DNA of 64,000 bases from Sternotherus odoratus (Eukaryota; Chordata; Testudines; Kinosternidae). The notes below the pieces were generated by a model that was given only the letters and a program-made list of their open reading frames with translations, was not told the origin of the DNA and did no database searches. The stretch is from the NCBI GenBank assembly GCA_032164245.1, contig JAVMKO010000003.1:71308390-71372389 (forward strand), given 5' to 3'. The position numbers and the translations under genes were made by a program. Below are positions 60,551-64,000 of the stretch, piece after piece. The first letter of the stretch is position 1. Every line of letters starts with the position of its first letter.

Positions 60551-61069
60551 CTAATGAAGGAGAAAAATTATAGAAAGAAAAGTTAATAATCTCAAACAGA
60601 AAAACTATTCAATGATTGATATTTTTGCATCTCACAAGCATGGCTGAAGAATCAATGGAGCAGACTTTATTTTTTCAGCTTCTCTTCCCTCTGCTGTTGG
60701 GTGGAATATTTGGACTCACAGTGTTTTTATTCCAGTTACTGTTTTTATTCACAGCCTTATCCTGGATTATCTTTCGCCTTTAACATGAGATAAAGGCTGA
60801 GCCACGTCCATCTTCTAATCTAGGGATCTGAGGACAAAGTTTTGTTTTTTTCAAACAGACCATTACATGATAACCAATACACACTGTACTGTTACTTCTA
60901 GAATCCACTGGCACCAAAAAATGGGACTTGCACCCAGCAGAACATATTTGCACTTTTATGTCCTGGATTATTTATTTAGAGATACTATTTTCCATTGCTT
61001 TTGATGGATTAGCGATCACAATATTAAAATTAAAATAAAAGATTTGTAGATTAATAGATTCTCTAGCCA

Positions 61070-61480
61070 GAATGGTTACCTAGTCTGACTTCCTGTTTAA
61101 CACAGGCCATAACACCCCCCCCCCCCATAACTCCTAAATATATATTTTAGAATACCATTCAATCTTGATTTAAAAATTATCATTGATTGAGAATCTATGA
61201 CCCTTGATAAATTGTTACAGTGGTTAATTACTCCCACATCTAAACATTTATGCCTCATTTACACCTTAATTACAGTCTAAATTTTTCTAGCTTCAACTGA
61301 AAGCCATTGAATTGGCTTCTCGGCCTTCTGGCTAAGAAAGCATTATCTAAAATGTTATACCTGTCTCTGATGGATTATTGCCCATGTACATACTTACAGA
61401 CTGTGATCAAGTCATCCCTTAAATTTCTCTTTGTTAAAATAAACAGATTGAGCTCCACGAGTCTATTGCTATAAGGCACA
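61070..61480 (-). mobile_element. CR1 fragment (minus) in copy D intron 3
   Basis: TACCTAGTCTGACTTCCTG, TGGTTAATTACTCCCAC and AGACTGTGATCAAGTCATCC are CR1 3' landmarks. The element is absent from the paralogous gene A position (about 17640-17660). It carries a U2-like insertion at 61314. Confidence 0.7.
61314..61338 (+). other. U2 snRNA 5'-end-like word
   Basis: GCTTCTCGGCCTTCTGGCTA continues AAG and matches nucleotides 4 to about 25 of vertebrate U2 snRNA as remembered, with one mismatch. It sits inside a CR1 copy. It is a fragment, not a gene. Confidence 0.5.
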
Positions 61481-62059
61481 TTTTCTACTAATTTAATCAG
61501 ATAGTCACAGTAATTACCATAATAGAAGAATGTGTAGAATATATTTTATTATGTACTTAAATTTTCAGTGTGCCATAAGGTGCCTTAGTGAGACTGTTGC
61601 ATTGTCAGAGATATTAAGAGAGAACTCAGGAGCTAGATAGGTTACAGCTGAGTCTTTTGGCTCTTGGGAAGGTAGAAGCAGTGGTTTGAGATTGTGGGAT
61701 AGGCATAATGGTTGAGGAAAATTACTAAACCAGAAAATTAATTGTAGAAAACTACTTCTGTGTGTTGACTATATAGTTCTCATAATCATCTTCTCACCTG
61801 TGTTAGCTGAGCCCCTAAGTGGAGCCGTAATGTGTTGAAATCTTCATTGTTACATTTCAGAGTGAACACCCAACAGAGATTCACGAGGCTCTTGCACTTT
61901 ACTGGTGCAATGCATGAGCCCATGCAGCTCCCCTGGACTACCTTTGTACAAAATCTCTATTGTGAGCTGTGAATGATGCTGTATTCACTGCAACCTCAGA
62001 CCCCAGGAGGTGAGGTGGGGGAAGGATTTTGAACAGCTCCATCTCTTATGTAATTTACT

Positions 62060-62165
62060 CTCAGAGGTAAATAAATAAACAAGGTAATTTCTAAGGTGCT
62101 ACAAGTATTTCTCACTTTCTTTATGGATACAGACTAATATGGCTGCTATTCTTGAACCTTACACA
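62060..62165 (+). mobile_element. Turtle SINE 3' fragment
   Basis: AGGTGCTACAAGTATTTCTC and GATACAGACTAATATGGCTG are the diverged 3' block of the turtle SINE. Confidence 0.6.
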
Positions 62166-62230
62166 GATAGTTTGCTCAGGCTGTGGTCAGTGAGCACGGC
62201 TTAGCCTTTTAGCAGTAAATGAAACCTTAC

Positions 62231-62291
62231 CTTTCCCAGCTAGAAACCTGTCTAGAAAAATATTAAAATCTGTTATTGTCTCAAGTTTGAG
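62231..62291 (-). pseudogene. Copy D exon 3, 3' half
   Basis: 61 bp encode LKLETITDFNIFLDRFLAGK and end at a normal GTAAGG donor. The upstream half with the 3'-phosphate motif is absent. Confidence 0.85.
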
Positions 62292-63120
62292 TGTGACACA
62301 TCGGACCGGAACAATTTGGCCCGATTAAATGGCTGCCCCAGTTAACGCTCTACCCTGAAATCTGGTGGTGAATTGCAGCAATTGTGGTGAGTTGTGGAAA
62401 AGAACTTCAGGGGCTGATCTTATTTGCATAGACACACCCACCCTGCCTAGCCTGAGCTCACAGCAGCTCAAATGGTCACTTTGGCTGCTGTAGGATCTCC
62501 GGTTTCTCCATTATTGGGGCAAGAATTATAAAGTGTTGTTACCCTGAATATGTGAATGAAGGACTGTGGACATGTACTTGGCCCTTGTTATGATGGAGGG
62601 ACTCACCCTCATCTCTAGGTAGCACTCACTGGGAAAGGGACAGGGGTTCCAACACCCACTGACAGCGAAAAGATTAATGGGCCTAGACTTGACCAAAATT
62701 TATCCAGACTTGTTCAGGCTAATAGGCCTGAATTTGTCTAAAGGTAAATTCTTTGACTAGGATTTTTCTGTTTGACCTTTATACAGCTTTATACACTTTT
62801 GCTTTTCTGAGCTAATGCAAAGGGGGGGAAAGGAGATTGCTAAATGCTAACCTTAGGCCACCGATAACCTCAAGGTCCTACAAGGTCTTACATGTCATCA
62901 TTGCTTGCAAAATTACCTATTAGTCACCAGCTTTGTTCCATACGAAGCATCGTAACAGAAGCTTGTTTAAGTCATTTTTTGTGGCTTTCTTGCATAAATA
63001 GGCACGGGATATTCTATTGGTGTGGCAACTCCGATACTGTTAGGAAAGCAGTGTTGGATCTGTCCACCCTCTTGCATGCAATTGTATCTTGTGGTAATAA
63101 AAGAAAAGAAAAAACCAGCA
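62292..63120 (+). mobile_element. LTR-like block interrupting copy D exon 3
   Basis: It starts TGTGACACATCGG exactly where exon 3 breaks off. It has a TATA-like GCATAAATAGGC near 62992 and AATAAA near 63098 in the right order for an LTR on the plus strand. The 3' end is unclear; no viral genes are present. The ORF 62892-63215 is not coding. Confidence 0.5.
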
Positions 63121-63176
63121 TGGAATTTCCTTCACCAGGAGACTCCATGTTACCTTCTTCAGAGTTTACTTTAAGG

Positions 63177-64000
63177 CAGGGGTCTCCAAACTTTTCAGCC
63201 CGAGGGCCGCATTAGCTATCAAATAGCAGTTCGGGGGCCGACAACACACTCGAGGTCCAAATAAAAAAGAATCAAAACATGGATGTTGTTTTTAATTATT
63301 TATTTAATATTATTTTATTCAGTTATTATTTAATAACACATTGATACACTACACCTGAACACTACACATGAACACTACACATGAACACCTGTTCACTACA
63401 CATGAACACTACACATGAACACTACACATGAACACATGAACACTACACATGAACACTACACATGAACACATGAACACTACACATGAACACTACACACGAA
63501 CACTACACATGAACACCTGTTCACTACACATGAACACTACACATGAACACCACACATGAACACCTGTTCACTACACATGAACACTACACATGAACACTAC
63601 ACATGAACACCTGTTCACTACACATGAACATTACACATGAACACTACACATCAACCCCCCAACTGACCCACCCAGCCAGGTCTCTCCCCCCAAAACCTCC
63701 TTTCCTCCAACCCCCCTCCCCCAAATGACCCACCCAGCCAGGTCTCTCACCCCAAAACCTCCTTCCCTCCCACCCACCCCCCAACTGACCCACCGAGCCA
63801 GGTCTCTCACCCCAAAACCTCCTTTCCTCCAACCCCCCCCCCCAATGACCCACCCAGCCCGGTCTCTCACCCCAAAACCTCCTTTCCTCCAACCCCCCCC
63901 CCAACTGACCCACCCAGCCAGGTCTCTCCCCCAAAAACCTCCTTTCCTCCAACCCCCCTCCCCCAAATGACCCACCCAGCCAGGTCTCTCACCCCAAAAC
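63177..64000. mobile_element. Non-autonomous hAT element, second copy, cut by window end
   Basis: It starts CAGGGGTCTCCAAACTTTT with left flank CTTTAAGG and is nearly identical to 56127-57399 over the first 150 bp. It then shows a longer ACTACACATGAAC array (63350-63650) and the start of the C-rich array. Confidence 0.93.

Larger units (their letters stand above)
54647..62291 (-). pseudogene. SULT3A1-like copy D: exons 3 (part) to 6
   Basis: Exon 6 (54771-54647, 125 bp) is intact, nearly identical to gene A, and ends in TAG. Exon 5 (55991-55811, 181 bp) has two in-frame stops: TGA in place of the Cys codon of LKIC, and TGA after VLE. Exon 4 (60550-60454) is 97 bp, a +2 frameshift near FLTYEE. 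Exon 3 keeps only its 3' half (62291-62231, LKLETITDFNIF), broken by LTR-like sequence. Exons 1 and 2 are not in the window. Introns hold a 1.27-kb hAT, a CR1 and a 45-bp VNTR. D is inactive and belongs to the gene A subgroup. Confidence 0.9.

Noticed and set aside
61300..61400. A functional U2 snRNA gene
   Set aside because: Only the first 20-odd nucleotides resemble U2. The Sm site and stem-loops are absent and there is no snRNA promoter.

Overview
The window looks like a turtle (testudine) nuclear genome. It is AT-rich and intron-dominated, and no ORF longer than an exon is real. The repeats are sauropsid CR1 LINEs, tRNA-type SINEs with the turtle-typical 3' block containing GCCCACGAAAGC and GTGCCACAAGTA, several non-autonomous hAT families with exact 8-bp target duplications, an RTE-like LINE, ERV/LTR pieces and unusual GC-rich minisatellites. 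The species assignment is inferred from the repeats and is not proven.

The only genes found belong to one cytosolic sulfotransferase cluster, closest to amine sulfotransferase (SULT3A1-like). Two loci can be assembled with consensus splice sites and open frames. Gene A (+, 13829-24457) has six coding exons and 288 codons. Gene B (-, 37735-25974) has six coding exons and 346 codons. They are convergent, with about 1.5 kb between stop codons. Four further loci are broken. Copy C (-, left edge to 5855) keeps exons 2 and 3 plus intron pieces and has lost exons 4 and 5. Copy E1 (+, about 45.2-46.9 kb) is an exon-4 remnant. Copy E2 (+, about 46.9-52.9 kb) has damaged exons 3, 4 and 5. Copy D (-, 62291-54647) has a truncated exon 3, a frameshifted exon 4, two stops in exon 5 and an intact exon 6. 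B and C are sisters; A, D, E1 and E2 form the other subgroup. Intron sequence and shared or unshared transposons link the copies and order the events.

Layout: 0-6 kb copy C with a solo-LTR-like block; 6-13.8 kb spacer with one clean hAT; 13.8-24.5 kb gene A; 24.5-26 kb LTR/SINE spacer; 26-37.7 kb gene B; 37.7-41 kb spacer with a decayed hAT transposase; 41-45.2 kb a composite G-rich/C-rich repeat; 45.2-53 kb E1 and E2; 53-62.3 kb copy D carrying a 1.27-kb hAT and a 45-bp VNTR; 62.3-64 kb LTR-like sequence and a second hAT copy cut by the window edge.

The most notable points are: gene B lost its ancestral stop codon (TAG to TAC) and reads 55 codons further, ending in a palindromic hAT-like insertion; copy C shows a deletion that removes exactly the region holding exon 4; an RTE element with an inverted 5' part is shared by two paralogues; empty and filled hAT sites can be read directly between paralogues; and the 4.1-kb G/C strand-switching repeat consists of two tandem units whose central spacer is inverted between them. 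No previously undescribed multi-gene system was seen.
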